The position numbers and the translations under genes were made by a program. A DNA stretch of 41,122 bases, from contig CAKUXX010000014.1 of assembly GCA_934702355.1 (NCBI GenBank), positions 1 through 41,122 on the forward strand, given 5' to 3'. The stretch's first letter is position 1, and each line of letters opens with the position of its first letter. The stretch comes from an uncultured Methanomassiliicoccales archaeon (lineage in GTDB: Archaea > Thermoplasmatota > Thermoplasmata > Methanomassiliicoccales > Methanomethylophilaceae). The notes under the pieces were generated by a model, which saw only the letters and a list, made by a program, of their open reading frames with translations, searched no databases and was not told where the DNA came from. This document shows positions 8,661-17,699 of the stretch, in pieces.

Positions 8661-10319
8661 ATGCCTGTAATCAACTTCAAGTACAGCGACCTGTGCACGA
8701 TGCTGGGGGAGAAGGTCCCCCAGGAGACCTTGGTCCGCAGGATCCCCATGATCGGGGCCGACATGCATGAGACCGAGGGCGAAACGGATGAGATGTCCGT
8801 GGAATTCTTCCCGGACCGTCCCGACCTCTACAGCGTAGAGGGTCTCGCAAGGGGTCTGCGTGCATTCCTGGACATCGAGCCCGGGATGAAGAAGTACGAA
8901 GTTGGAGAATCAAATGTCGAGGTCTTCGTCGACAGCAGCGTCAAATCCGTACGTCCCTGGTTCCTCTGCGGAGTCGTCAGGGATGTGGACATCGACGACG
9001 ACTTCCTCAAATCGCTCATGGAGCTCCAGGAGAAGCTCCACATAACCATCGGAAGGAAGAGGAGCAAACTCGCCATCGGCATCCACGACCTCTCCAAGGT
9101 CGAGTCTCCGTTCACATACAGGCTTGCGGAGCCTCACTCGATCAGATTCGTCCCCCTGGCGATGGACGAGGAGATGGACCTCGCCGAGATCCTCCAGAAG
9201 AACGAGAAGGGCAAGGCATACGCCCAGCTCCTCGACGGCATGCCAGAGTACCCTGTCATCTTGGACAGGAACGGTGCCGTTCTTTCATTCCCGCCTATCA
9301 TCAACGGCGTGCTCACCACCGTCACCACGGGAAAGCACGACCTCTTCATCGATGTGACCGGAAACGACCGCAAGGCCGTGAAGGGAGCGTTGGACATCGT
9401 CGCCACCGCCCTTGCCGAGCGCGGAGGAAGGATCGAGTCCGTCATTATGCATGACGGGGACTCCGTTTTCAGGTCCCCCGACCTCTCGCCTTCCGTCAGG
9501 ACGATTTCTTCATCCGCATGCGACAGATTCCTCGGCATCGAGCTCGGTCCCGAAGGCGCTGTCGAATGCCTGCGCAGGATGGGCATGGACGCCGTTGCGA
9601 ACGGAGATGAGGTAACGGTCACCATCCCCGCCGTCAGGCTGGACATCATGCACGACGTCGACATCTACGAGGATGTCGCCACGGGATACGGATTCGAACG
9701 CTTCGGAGGACCTTACACGCTGGTCCAGACCACCGGAGGACTCTCGCCCCTCACCTCGTTCTCCGAGGATCTGAGAGATGTCATGATCGGACTCGGATTC
9801 TCCGAGGTCACCACACTGACCCTCAGCAACGAGAGGGACGAGTTCGGAATATCCAAACTTCCGGAGGTCGAGGTCGTCAAGGTCCTGAACCCCATTACCG
9901 AGGATCATACCTGCCTGAGGCCGTACCTAACCCCCAGCCTCGTGAGGATCCTCAGACACAACAAGCACAGGGACCTCCCCCAGAGGATCTTCGAGATAGG
10001 CAACGTCGTCAGGAACGATCTCACAGTTCCTCACCTCTGCGCGATGGAGACCTCCTCCAAGACATCGTTCACAGCTATCAAATCCATCACGGAATCCATC
10101 CTCAGGGAGATGGGACTCACATACACACTCGAGCCCTGTGACCTGGAGACGTTCATCCCCGGAAGGGGCGCCAGGATCATGATGGACGGATGCGAGATCG
10201 GTATCTTCGGCGAGATGGCCCCCTCGGTCGTCGTCGACTACGAGATGACCCACCCCATAATGTTCCTCGAGATCGACCTCGCGCCGATCGTCGAGAAGAA
10301 GAGGGGCACGCTCTTCTGA
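8661..10319 (+). CDS. pheT: Phenylalanine-tRNA ligase subunit beta
   Basis: 552 residues, the archaeal/eukaryal-type beta subunit. It opens with the short archaeal N-terminus, followed by FFPDRPDLYSVEGLARGLR, a B3/4 domain, a B5 domain near residues 270-350 and a catalytic-like fold to the C-terminus. With PheS it forms the (alpha-beta)2 enzyme charging tRNA-Phe. pheS is not in the window. Length and ends are normal. The peroxiredoxin gene follows within about 13 bases and may be co-transcribed. Confidence 0.95.
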   Translation: MPVINFKYSDLCTMLGEKVPQETLVRRIPMIGADMHETEGETDEMSVEFFPDRPDLYSVEGLARGLRAFLDIEPGMKKYEVGESNVEVFVDSSVKSVRPWFLCGVVRDVDIDDDFLKSLMELQEKLHITIGRKRSKLAIGIHDLSKVESPFTYRLAEPHSIRFVPLAMDEEMDLAEILQKNEKGKAYAQLLDGMPEYPVILDRNGAVLSFPPIINGVLTTVTTGKHDLFIDVTGNDRKAVKGALDIVATALAERGGRIESVIMHDGDSVFRSPDLSPSVRTISSSACDRFLGIELGPEGAVECLRRMGMDAVANGDEVTVTIPAVRLDIMHDVDIYEDVATGYGFERFGGPYTLVQTTGGLSPLTSFSEDLRDVMIGLGFSEVTTLTLSNERDEFGISKLPEVEVVKVLNPITEDHTCLRPYLTPSLVRILRHNKHRDLPQRIFEIGNVVRNDLTVPHLCAMETSSKTSFTAIKSITESILREMGLTYTLEPCDLETFIPGRGARIMMDGCEIGIFGEMAPSVVVDYEMTHPIMFLEIDLAPIVEKKRGTLF

Positions 10320-10332
10320 GAAGGTGGCCGGA

Positions 10333-10806
10333 ATGGAGGCAGGAGACAGGTTCCCCGCGTTCACCCTTGCGGACGAGAACGGCGAGATGTTCGACAGCAG
10401 GATGCTCGAGGGTCTGAGGTACATCATATACTTCTATCCCAAGGACAGCACCCCGGGCTGCACCACCGAGGCCGTGGAGTTCACGGCCAATGTCCCCAAG
10501 CTGATGATGCGCAACATCCCCGTCATCGGAGTGAGCAAGGACTCCTCCGCATCCCACCGCAGGTTCATGGACAACAACATGCTCAAGGTCAAGCTCCTGA
10601 GCGATCCGGAACATGAGCTGATGGAGAAGGTCGGGGCCTGGGGCCCCAAGAAGGCCTACGGGAAGGAGACCGTCGGCACCATCAGGACGACGTTCCTCGT
10701 CGGGAAGGACGGGAAGATCGAACAGGTGTGGAACAATGTCAAAGTGGCCGGTCACGCCGAGAAGGTGACCGACTTTGCTCTCTCAAGGGCGAAACGCTCA
10801 GAGTGA
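10333..10806 (+). CDS. bcp: Peroxiredoxin, Bcp/AhpC-TSA type
   Basis: 157 residues, thioredoxin fold. The peroxidatic Cys43 is in the signature KDSTPGCTTEA. The usual second Cys five residues later is replaced (Val48), so it should act as a 1-Cys enzyme needing an external thiol. I chose the ATG at 10333, with AAGGTGG spaced about seven bases upstream, over an in-frame GTG at 10324. Its end overlaps the convergent etfA stop by nine bases. Confidence 0.9.
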   Translation: MEAGDRFPAFTLADENGEMFDSRMLEGLRYIIYFYPKDSTPGCTTEAVEFTANVPKLMMRNIPVIGVSKDSSASHRRFMDNNMLKVKLLSDPEHELMEKVGAWGPKKAYGKETVGTIRTTFLVGKDGKIEQVWNNVKVAGHAEKVTDFALSRAKRSE

Positions 10807-11844
10807 GCGGTCCATCTCCCTCAATACTGCCCCCGCATCAGTTATCAGACTCAGGTCCGCATAATGGTGTATGGGGGCATCTGGATCGCTGTTCACCACA
10901 ATCAACTTCTTCACCCCGGACAGCCCGGCCATGTGCTGCACCGCACCGGATATCCCGAATGCGATGTAGACTTCGGGAGAGACGGTACGGCCGGACATCC
11001 CCACCTGACGGCTCCGGGGCATCCATCCTTTGTCGACAAGCGAACGGGAGCATGACACCATGCCCCCGACCTTGGATGCGACCGATTCCGCAACGTCGAT
11101 GAGAGACTTATCGCGGATCCCGTCTCCGAGGGAGATCAGTATCTTCGCATCGCGTATGTCCGAAGCTTCGACGTCGGACTTCGACTCGGAGATCACATCT
11201 TTGACGTAAGGGGCCCTGGACTGCCAATAGATAACCGTGCCCTCGCCTTCGCGCTTCTCCGGCCTGGGGAACGTACCCTCTCTGACAGTGGCCATCTGAG
11301 GGAATCCCTCGCATTCTATGTCGGCCATCAATGTACCGCCGAATGCGGGCCTGGTCATGATCACCTTGCGACCGTCCGCTTTGAGTGAGGTGCAATCGGC
11401 TGTCAACCCGGCTGAAAGCATCGCCGCAAGACGCGGAGCGACCTCCCTTCCGCGCGGTGTGGCGCCTATGAGGATCAATGCGGGGGATATCCTCTCCACA
11501 AGACCCGCCATGGAATCGGCATATGCCTCAGGACTGTATGATGTCAGAGACGGGTCGCGAACATGGTAGAGCGTTTCGACGCCGTATCCGAAGATCTCCG
11601 GATACAGCACCTTCTTCTCGGTACCGCCGAAGATCACACCGAACACCCTTCCTTCCGTCAGGGTCTTCGCAGCGGACAGAAGCTCCGCACTCAGATCAGA
11701 GACAGAGTCCCCGTCCGTTTCTATCCATACGAGGACACCCTCCGCAACGGATTGGTTGAGGTTGTACACCTTCAGAAGGCCCGGCGGGAGCCTGTCGGGA
11801 TCCGAGGAGCATTCGGAGCACGATCCTCCGGAACACCCGCCCAT
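10798..11844 (-). CDS. etfA: Electron transfer flavoprotein subunit alpha
   Basis: 348 residues. The C-terminal third is the FAD-binding ETF alpha domain (SRSLVDKGWMPRSRQVGMSGRTVSPEVYIAFGISGAVQHMAG). The N-terminus has a short Cys-rich lead, with Cys at residues 4, 9 and 12, that could bind a metal or cluster. Starts at the ATG overlapping the etfB stop (TGATG); an in-frame TTG lies one codon upstream. It is last in the oxidase-etfB-etfA cluster and should act with EtfB to carry electrons from or to the FAD-linked oxidase. Confidence 0.92.
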   Translation of the reverse strand: MGGCSGGSCSECSSDPDRLPPGLLKVYNLNQSVAEGVLVWIETDGDSVSDLSAELLSAAKTLTEGRVFGVIFGGTEKKVLYPEIFGYGVETLYHVRDPSLTSYSPEAYADSMAGLVERISPALILIGATPRGREVAPRLAAMLSAGLTADCTSLKADGRKVIMTRPAFGGTLMADIECEGFPQMATVREGTFPRPEKREGEGTVIYWQSRAPYVKDVISESKSDVEASDIRDAKILISLGDGIRDKSLIDVAESVASKVGGMVSCSRSLVDKGWMPRSRQVGMSGRTVSPEVYIAFGISGAVQHMAGLSGVKKLIVVNSDPDAPIHHYADLSLITDAGAVLREMDRSL

Positions 11845-12617
11845 CAAGCTCCCTCCAGCTGTCCGATGATGAATTCGGCCGCATATGCGGGATCGTTGAT
11901 CTCCACCTTGCGGTTACGCCTGGTCACGGACACCGATTGCGTGGAGACTATCCTTGTTTTGGATCCCTTCAGACCTACGGAATACAGACCGAGGCCCAAT
12001 CCGACCCTGTCGATTGTCTCGATCTCCATGTTGCGTGCGGCAAGCCAGCCGTCTATCGTGACGAATGCACCGTTGATGTCCGCCTGATCGAATGCCACGA
12101 CGGAACCGTGCGGGATCTTCACTGTCCTGATCTCGTCACCGTAGTCCTGGACGCCGATGAAACCGTCTTCCGATAGTTTCAACTCACTGACATAGGCGAA
12201 CTGCTGGACGTCCAGCATCCCTGCGGTCTCGTAGGGGACCTGTCCTGTGTCCCCGTCCGTGGCCTGTCTCCCGAACACGATCAAATCCGCATCGCATTGG
12301 AAACGGGTGATGAAAGCTGATAAGACCCTCGAAGTGGCCCATGTGTCTGAGCCGGCGAACTCCTTCCCGGTGATGAGATATGCATTGTCTGCTCCCAGCT
12401 CAAGACATCTGCGAAGAGCGGATTCAGCCTGATGCGGGCCCATGGTGACAACGGAAACCTCGTCTCCGTCCCTTCTGATGGACAGGATCTTCCTTAGAGC
12501 GTACTCGTCATAAGGATTCAGAACAGATGTGACACCGTCGCGTCTGAGGGTCCCGTCCTCTCCGACGGAGACGTCGTTCGTTCCCGGGACCTGCTTGACA
12601 GAGACCAGATACTTCAC
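11844..12617 (-). CDS. etfB: Electron transfer flavoprotein subunit beta
   Basis: 257 residues from a GTG start (VKYLVSVKQVPGTNDV, the canonical EtfB N-terminus). It contains the family segments LNPYDEYALRKIL, LIVFGRQATDGDTGQVPYETAGML and a late KGSKTRIV region. EtfB binds a nucleotide or second flavin and pairs with EtfA. The GTG lies four bases after the oxidase stop, and a longer open frame upstream would overlap that gene, so GTG is preferred. Confidence 0.92.
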   Translation of the reverse strand: MKYLVSVKQVPGTNDVSVGEDGTLRRDGVTSVLNPYDEYALRKILSIRRDGDEVSVVTMGPHQAESALRRCLELGADNAYLITGKEFAGSDTWATSRVLSAFITRFQCDADLIVFGRQATDGDTGQVPYETAGMLDVQQFAYVSELKLSEDGFIGVQDYGDEIRTVKIPHGSVVAFDQADINGAFVTIDGWLAARNMEIETIDRVGLGLGLYSVGLKGSKTRIVSTQSVSVTRRNRKVEINDPAYAAEFIIGQLEGA

Positions 12618-12621
12618 TGTA

Positions 12622-14166
12622 TCACCCGATGAGGTTTCCTCTGCAGAGGATGTTCTTCGGATCGAGGACATTCTTTATCCTGCGTATCCCGTCGACACCC
12701 TCCGGACCGTACATCATGAGCATGTAATCGACCTTGATCTTGCCTATACCGTGCTCGGCACTCGGAGATCCTCCCAGTTCCACCGCCTTCTCGGCGAATC
12801 TCGCATAGACCTCCTTGGCCTTCGCGAAATCGTCCATGGACTTCAGGATGATCTCCACATGGGGGTGATTGTTCCCGATGTGACCGAATATCACATAGTC
12901 CAGGCCGGCCTGCTCCAGCTGTTCGGAGTAGTACGACATCATCTCGTCGGCCTTGTCGTCGGGTACGGACATGTCGGTGCCCATCTTGTGGATCGAGGGC
13001 ATCTTCCCCTTAAGGGAAGCAACGTACTCGAATATCGTCCTGGGGATTGCATGTCTGAGCTCCCTCATCCTGCTACGGTCCTGTTCCTCGTGACCGCACC
13101 AGGATGTTCCGAATGATGCCCCGTGGGCTTCAGCGATGGAACGTATCCTGTCATAGACGGCATCGACATCCCCGTTGTCCTGGACGTCGAAGAACAGCGC
13201 CGATCCTGCATCCTCTGGAATCGAAGGTACCTTTATCAGAACGGGATCCTCCGACATGACTCCGCGTATCAGGTCCAATGACCTTCCGTCCATATACTCG
13301 AGGAACTCCGGCTCTATCCTATCATCCGACCTGATGTCGCGTATTGCTCCAAGACATTCCGGATCGTCTGGGAAGAACAGTATGTTGGAGATCAGCGGAC
13401 GGCGCGGGATCACGTAGATGTCCGCTTCGGCGATGACTCCGAAAATCCCCTCGGAACCGATGAAGAGATCCACGAGGTCCATCCCTTCGCGGAACATCGG
13501 ACCTGTGGCGTTCTTGACGGAATCGTTGTACTCATAGGAGGGTATATCGAACGAATAGAACGCACGTCCGGCAGGTATGCAGAAGCGTCTGCCGTCTGCC
13601 TTGACGTCTCCTCTTGTGACATCTATCGACTGACCTTCGGGAAGCACTACCATTAGCCTCCTCACCCAGTCGCGTGTGGGGCCGTAGCGGTAGGTCCTAG
13701 GCCCGGATGAATTGCATGCGATGTTCCCTCCGATGGAACCTCCCAGCTCCGTCGGGTCCACTGGATAGAAGTAGGATGTCTCTTCGTTACGAAGCGATTC
13801 GACGGCGCCCTCGGTGACATCCTGCAGCTTGGAGAAATCGCGGTCCCTGAGGACCCTGTCGATCTCCTCGATCGTGGTGCAAGGGAGAACTCTCAGGAAA
13901 TATCCGCGCTCGTCTCTTCCGACCCCGGTCACGCCGGACAGCCTCTCCAGAGACAGCACATCGCCCTCCATCGCCACCGACCCACCGCACACACCGGTGC
14001 GCATGGCGGACACGGTGATCGGGTTCCCCTTGTAGTTGTTGACCCTGACGGCCTCCTTGAGTTCCGAGATGTCCACGGGTATGATCACATGGACCGCCTT
14101 CCCCGTGAGTTTCGATTCATCGGTCTGATATTTGGAACTTGGAGAGATCTTCTGTCTGTAGAACAT
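12622..14166 (-). CDS. FAD-linked oxidase, GlcD/D-lactate dehydrogenase family
   Basis: 514 residues. The N-terminal FAD_binding_4 (VAO-type) domain contains GGSIGGNIACNSSGPRTYRYGPTRDW. The C-terminal FAD-oxidase domain has the signatures FGHIGNNHPHVEI and SAEHGIGKIKVDYM. The family oxidises 2-hydroxyacids such as D-lactate or glycolate. Its placement four bases before etfB strongly suggests a dehydrogenase-EtfAB complex, as in electron-confurcating lactate dehydrogenases of acetogens (LctBCD). The substrate here is not shown by sequence. No ferredoxin-type Cys cluster domain is present in the protein. Confidence 0.9.
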   Translation of the reverse strand: MFYRQKISPSSKYQTDESKLTGKAVHVIIPVDISELKEAVRVNNYKGNPITVSAMRTGVCGGSVAMEGDVLSLERLSGVTGVGRDERGYFLRVLPCTTIEEIDRVLRDRDFSKLQDVTEGAVESLRNEETSYFYPVDPTELGGSIGGNIACNSSGPRTYRYGPTRDWVRRLMVVLPEGQSIDVTRGDVKADGRRFCIPAGRAFYSFDIPSYEYNDSVKNATGPMFREGMDLVDLFIGSEGIFGVIAEADIYVIPRRPLISNILFFPDDPECLGAIRDIRSDDRIEPEFLEYMDGRSLDLIRGVMSEDPVLIKVPSIPEDAGSALFFDVQDNGDVDAVYDRIRSIAEAHGASFGTSWCGHEEQDRSRMRELRHAIPRTIFEYVASLKGKMPSIHKMGTDMSVPDDKADEMMSYYSEQLEQAGLDYVIFGHIGNNHPHVEIILKSMDDFAKAKEVYARFAEKAVELGGSPSAEHGIGKIKVDYMLMMYGPEGVDGIRRIKNVLDPKNILCRGNLIG

Positions 14167-14172
14167 ATGTAA

Positions 14173-15114
14173 TCACCCGCTTAACCTTGGGATCATCGCG
14201 GCGAGGACGGACTGCTCGGTCAATGTCTTCCTGTCGATCAGTCCGCGGCTGAGAAGGCCTATCGCACCCTGTCTGCGTCCGATGTCGGTGTCTCCGTAGA
14301 TCTTCTTGACAGCGTCCCCCACAGAGAGCCCGTTGCGGACCTCGTCTGCTATGCTGTCGGGATATCTGAACCCCGAACCCTGACCGAAGGTCTCCCTTCC
14401 GTCGGAGCTGACGATGCTGCAATGCTGTATATCGTACAGACCGTCCAGCATCTCGAACACACCTGCCTCGATGCCTACGGCCATGTCATGACCGTCAAGC
14501 GCAGCGCGGGCCCGGTTCAGTGATCCCTGATGGGTCTGCTCCTCGAACGGCTGCGGCGGGACCCCGCTTGGAACGTCCACGGCGGTTATGCGCACCTCGC
14601 CGAAGATCCTCTCCATGACGGAACGCACTGCCTCCACCTTCACCGGATTCAGCGATCCGACGGCGATATCAGGGACCTTGGAATGCCCCGAACGCCCGTA
14701 GACGCCTTCCATGATCATGGATGCACTTATCTTGTCCCCGTCATCGGCCATCACCAATGGTACGACACAAATCTCCATGGGCTTCAGACCTCTCGATACG
14801 CGGCGCTTGTTCAGCAGCTCCGCGTTGCCGGCAGTCTCCTCAGAGACGACGAGCACAGTGACATCGTCCATGACCTCGTCGGGACCGTAGAGGCTGTCGA
14901 TCTCGAATATATCATAACCGCTCCTCCCGGAGAGGTACGCCTCCAATCCAGCCTTCCTGAGATGGAACGGTATCGCGACCCTGCGGCCTTCCGAGGCCAT
15001 GCGGTCCGATGTTATCCCTATCATCACGTGGTCCCCGAATTCGAAGGACCTGTCCAGAAGGGCCTTGTGACCATCGTGCAGGACGTCGAATGTGCCCGCT
15101 ACCGCTACGGTCAT
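14173..15114 (-). CDS. Fused phosphopantetheine adenylyltransferase and inosine/xanthosine triphosphatase
   Basis: 313 residues with two domains. Residues 1-145 are a nucleotidyltransferase of the archaeal PPAT type (AGTFDVLHDGHKALLD with the HxGH-like motif, then ISASMIMEGVYG), making dephospho-CoA for coenzyme A. Residues 150-313 are a DUF84/YjjX-type ITP/XTP phosphatase (VGSLNPVKVEAVRSVM, GIEAGVFE, RRQGAIGLLSRGLIDR), which clears deaminated purine nucleotides. I chose the ATG at 15114, overlapping the zinc-ribbon stop as ATGA; the longer open frame is out of family. Confidence 0.88.
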   Translation of the reverse strand: MTVAVAGTFDVLHDGHKALLDRSFEFGDHVMIGITSDRMASEGRRVAIPFHLRKAGLEAYLSGRSGYDIFEIDSLYGPDEVMDDVTVLVVSEETAGNAELLNKRRVSRGLKPMEICVVPLVMADDGDKISASMIMEGVYGRSGHSKVPDIAVGSLNPVKVEAVRSVMERIFGEVRITAVDVPSGVPPQPFEEQTHQGSLNRARAALDGHDMAVGIEAGVFEMLDGLYDIQHCSIVSSDGRETFGQGSGFRYPDSIADEVRNGLSVGDAVKKIYGDTDIGRRQGAIGLLSRGLIDRKTLTEQSVLAAMIPRLSG

Positions 15115-15311
15115 AGCACACCGATTACCAGAATACCGGTGACCACGATGATGGCCACCCATATCAGTCCGAGCTTGCGGAGCTTGCCTTTGACCTCGTC
15201 GCCCGCCGTGTTCTTGCACTGGGCGGAGCAGAACTGCCCCTCTCCGACGAAGGCCTTGCCGCAGTTGACGCAATGCCTGTGCTGCGGTATCCTCTCGATG
15301 TTGTCTGCCAT
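15111..15311 (-). CDS. Small zinc-ribbon membrane protein (DUF2116-like)
   Basis: 66 residues. An N-terminal zinc ribbon (HRHCVNCGKAF, then FCSAQCKN; CxxC and CxxxC) is followed by a basic linker and one C-terminal membrane helix (LIWVAIIVVTGILVIGVL). This layout matches DUF2116-type archaeal proteins of unknown role, often encoded by translation and secretion genes. It overlaps the next gene by four bases and follows trmY by one base, so it is co-translated in the srp54 cluster. Confidence 0.8.
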   Translation of the reverse strand: MADNIERIPQHRHCVNCGKAFVGEGQFCSAQCKNTAGDEVKGKLRKLGLIWVAIIVVTGILVIGVL

Positions 15312-15312
15312 G

Positions 15313-15906
15313 TCATGCCTCCCTGCGGTCCAGATCGTTCTGGACTATGATCATGCAATGGTCCGCATGAAGACTGCGGGGGCCTATGCATATCTTGTCC
15401 GGGCTGTAGCTGAGAAGGGTCTGCTCCTCCTCTTCCGTGAGATCGCGGTTGTCGCCCAGTATGAATATCGGGTTCGGAGGGAACTCGAACTCCCTGCTGT
15501 CCTCCCCGTCCTCTTTGAGATAGACGAAGCTCCCCTTGCCGGAAAGCTTCCTCAGGACCTCGGAGAAGGGCATGCGCGTGGCATAGACGCCGGGCGACGA
15601 CCTGACCTCCTCGTCCTTTCCGACGGGTTTGAGGAGGGCGTTGCGTATCAGCGAAGCCGTGCTCCTCTCGTCGGGGTTCAGGTACCTGAGCTCGTCCCCT
15701 TTGAATATCACTGTCTTCGGAGCATCGTCGCCGCCCATCAGACAGAGGTAGATCTCCACATCCTTGCGGAGGTCGTGACTGAGGAAGAACGCCGAGTTGA
15801 CGCATCTGCAAAGGATGTCCAGCCTTCCGGCGCCTCCTGCGATGTCATCGAGCTTGAAGTTCCCGCTTGTGACGGCCCTGTGACCGGTGATTACGAAGTA
15901 CCTCAT
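15313..15906 (-). CDS. trmY: tRNA (pseudouridine(54)-N1)-methyltransferase
   Basis: 197 residues, SPOUT-class methyltransferase. The N-terminus RYFVITGHRAVTSGNFKLDDIAGGAGRLDILCRCVNSAFF and the knot region FILGDNRDLTEEEEQTLL, then ICIGPRSLHADHC, are typical of TrmY. It makes N1-methylpseudouridine at position 54 of archaeal tRNA. The start overlaps the srp54 stop (ATGA). Confidence 0.93.
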   Translation of the reverse strand: MRYFVITGHRAVTSGNFKLDDIAGGAGRLDILCRCVNSAFFLSHDLRKDVEIYLCLMGGDDAPKTVIFKGDELRYLNPDERSTASLIRNALLKPVGKDEEVRSSPGVYATRMPFSEVLRKLSGKGSFVYLKEDGEDSREFEFPPNPIFILGDNRDLTEEEEQTLLSYSPDKICIGPRSLHADHCMIIVQNDLDRREA

Positions 15907-17264
15907 TCGGATCCCTGCAGTTCCTTCAGACTGTCGAGATCGACGCCGGCCATCTGCTTCATCATCTGCTTGCGGATCTTGCGGTCCTTTCCGAACGACG
16001 ACATGGTCTTCTTGGTGGTGTTGTACTGCTTCAGCAGTTCACGGACGTCGTGTGTGCTGACGCCGGCACCGGCCGCGATCCTCTCGACCCTCTTTGCCTT
16101 GATGATCGACGGGTCCTCCTTCTCCTCCTTGGTCATGGAGTCCATGATGGTACGGAAGACTGCGATCTTCTTCTGGGACGCGTCGTAATCGATCTTGTCC
16201 TCGAAGGCGCTCATGCCGGGAAGCATGCCCATGAGCTTCTGGAGTGTTCCCATCTTGCCCATGGCGGCCATCTGATAGTACATGTCGTTCAGATTGAAGC
16301 GACCGGTCATCATCGCCTTGCTGACTGCCTCCATCGCCTCCTGATCGTCGATCTCCTCGGCCGCCATCTGGACGAGACCGGAGAGGTCTCCCATTCCGAG
16401 CAGCCTCGATATGAACTTGTTGGGGTCGAAGGCCTCCAGGTCGCGTATGTGCTCCCCCGTTCCGAGGAACACGATCCTGGCGTTGGTCTTCGAGATGGCG
16501 GATATCGCACCGCCTCCCTTGGCGGTTCCGTCCATCTTGGTGAGGATGACACCCGTGACGCCGACGGCGTTGTGGAACGCCTCTGCCTGTGGTCCGGCCT
16601 GCTGACCGACCTGCGAATCCAGAACGAGGATCCTCTCGTCGGGCTTGGCGACATCGACGATCCTCTTGATCTCCTCGATGAGGTCGTCCTCGAGAGCGTG
16701 TCTTCCCGAAGTATCGATTATGACGATCTTCTTGTCCTTGAAGCGCGCCATACCGTTCTTGACTATGAGTGCGGCATCGGTCTGTCCGGGCTCGCCGTAG
16801 ACCTCGACCCCGACCTTCTCGCCCAGCTGCTTCAGCTGATCCAGAGCGGCGGGCCTGTACACGTCTGCGCCTATGAGTCCGACGGAGATGCCCTTCTTGT
16901 TGAAGTACAGGGCCAACTTCCCGGTCGTTGTGGTCTTTCCCTGTCCGTACAGACCGACCATCATGATGGTCTGGGGCTTCAGGGCGATACCTTCGCCGTT
17001 GTTGACCAATGCGACGAGTTCCTGGCGGATGATGCTGGAGACATGGTCCTTCATGCTCCTTCCTGCGGCCGGGGGCTCGTTCAGAGCACGGTCTTTGACC
17101 TTGTTGGTGACATCGAGGACCAGTCTGACGTTGACATCGGCTTCCAAGAGTGCACGTTGAAGATCCTTGCATATATCATTGATGAGCTCATCATCGATGG
17201 ATGATGCGCTGCTGATCTTCCCGAAAACATTCCTCAGGGATTTACCCAATCCTTCCAAGACCAT
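15903..17264 (-). CDS. srp54: Signal recognition particle GTPase SRP54
   Basis: 453 residues. N domain 1-90, G domain about 90-300 with GLYGQGKTTTTGKLA (P-loop), DTSGR and TKMDGTAKGGG, then the Met-rich M domain (MGMLPGMSAFE, RKIRKQMMKQM) that binds signal peptides and 7S RNA. It targets membrane and secreted proteins to the Sec61 translocon. The M domain ends slightly short, as in Thermoplasmatota. The ATG at 17264 is about 35 bases from a TATA-like TTTATTATA (17294-17303, minus). Confidence 0.96.
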   Translation of the reverse strand: MVLEGLGKSLRNVFGKISSASSIDDELINDICKDLQRALLEADVNVRLVLDVTNKVKDRALNEPPAAGRSMKDHVSSIIRQELVALVNNGEGIALKPQTIMMVGLYGQGKTTTTGKLALYFNKKGISVGLIGADVYRPAALDQLKQLGEKVGVEVYGEPGQTDAALIVKNGMARFKDKKIVIIDTSGRHALEDDLIEEIKRIVDVAKPDERILVLDSQVGQQAGPQAEAFHNAVGVTGVILTKMDGTAKGGGAISAISKTNARIVFLGTGEHIRDLEAFDPNKFISRLLGMGDLSGLVQMAAEEIDDQEAMEAVSKAMMTGRFNLNDMYYQMAAMGKMGTLQKLMGMLPGMSAFEDKIDYDASQKKIAVFRTIMDSMTKEEKEDPSIIKAKRVERIAAGAGVSTHDVRELLKQYNTTKKTMSSFGKDRKIRKQMMKQMAGVDLDSLKELQGSE

Positions 17265-17699
17265 GACTTATCGAAAACGCTATCACTCGCGCGTATAATA
17301 AACATTGTTTTCGTATGTCGAAAGACAATGGAATGATAGAGGTGTGGGGAAAGGCCAGATTATAAGAAGGGATGGGATGCACTCTACAGCCTGACCTTAC
17401 CCAGCAAATATGTCTAGATGTTGTATCCTATATAAATGTTGGTTAAAAACCATCAGAATTAATATTCTAATAGGAATAAGTGTCTAACTTATACGACTCC
17501 CATTATGCATAATACGGGCTTAGATATTAAATCTTAAATCTTTGTTGCATGGAACAGTTTTACAGTGTTCATTTGTATATGCGGGCAAAATGCATGACAA
17601 AAAGGGACAATCACCCGGGTGAGATGAATAAGGGGATGTAAAACGTCGATCCGACGGAGAAATAGGTGAAAGTGGGTGGGGCGAACCCCACCATTGGTT
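17265..17699. other. AT-rich intergenic region, 435 bp
   Basis: This gap lies upstream of srp54 and downstream of the coiled-coil gene. The 17400-17560 part is strikingly AT-rich compared with its neighbours. It holds a TATA-like CTATATAAATG near 17430 on the plus strand and a small hairpin, GGTT-AAA-AACC, just after it. No convincing coding frame or tRNA is visible. A short non-coding RNA is possible but unproven. Confidence 0.4.

Noticed and set aside
14530..16188. 552-residue plus-strand open frame across the trmY and PPAT genes
   Set aside because: It is antisense to four well-supported genes, its composition has no domain, and long shadow frames are expected in GC-rich DNA lacking stops.
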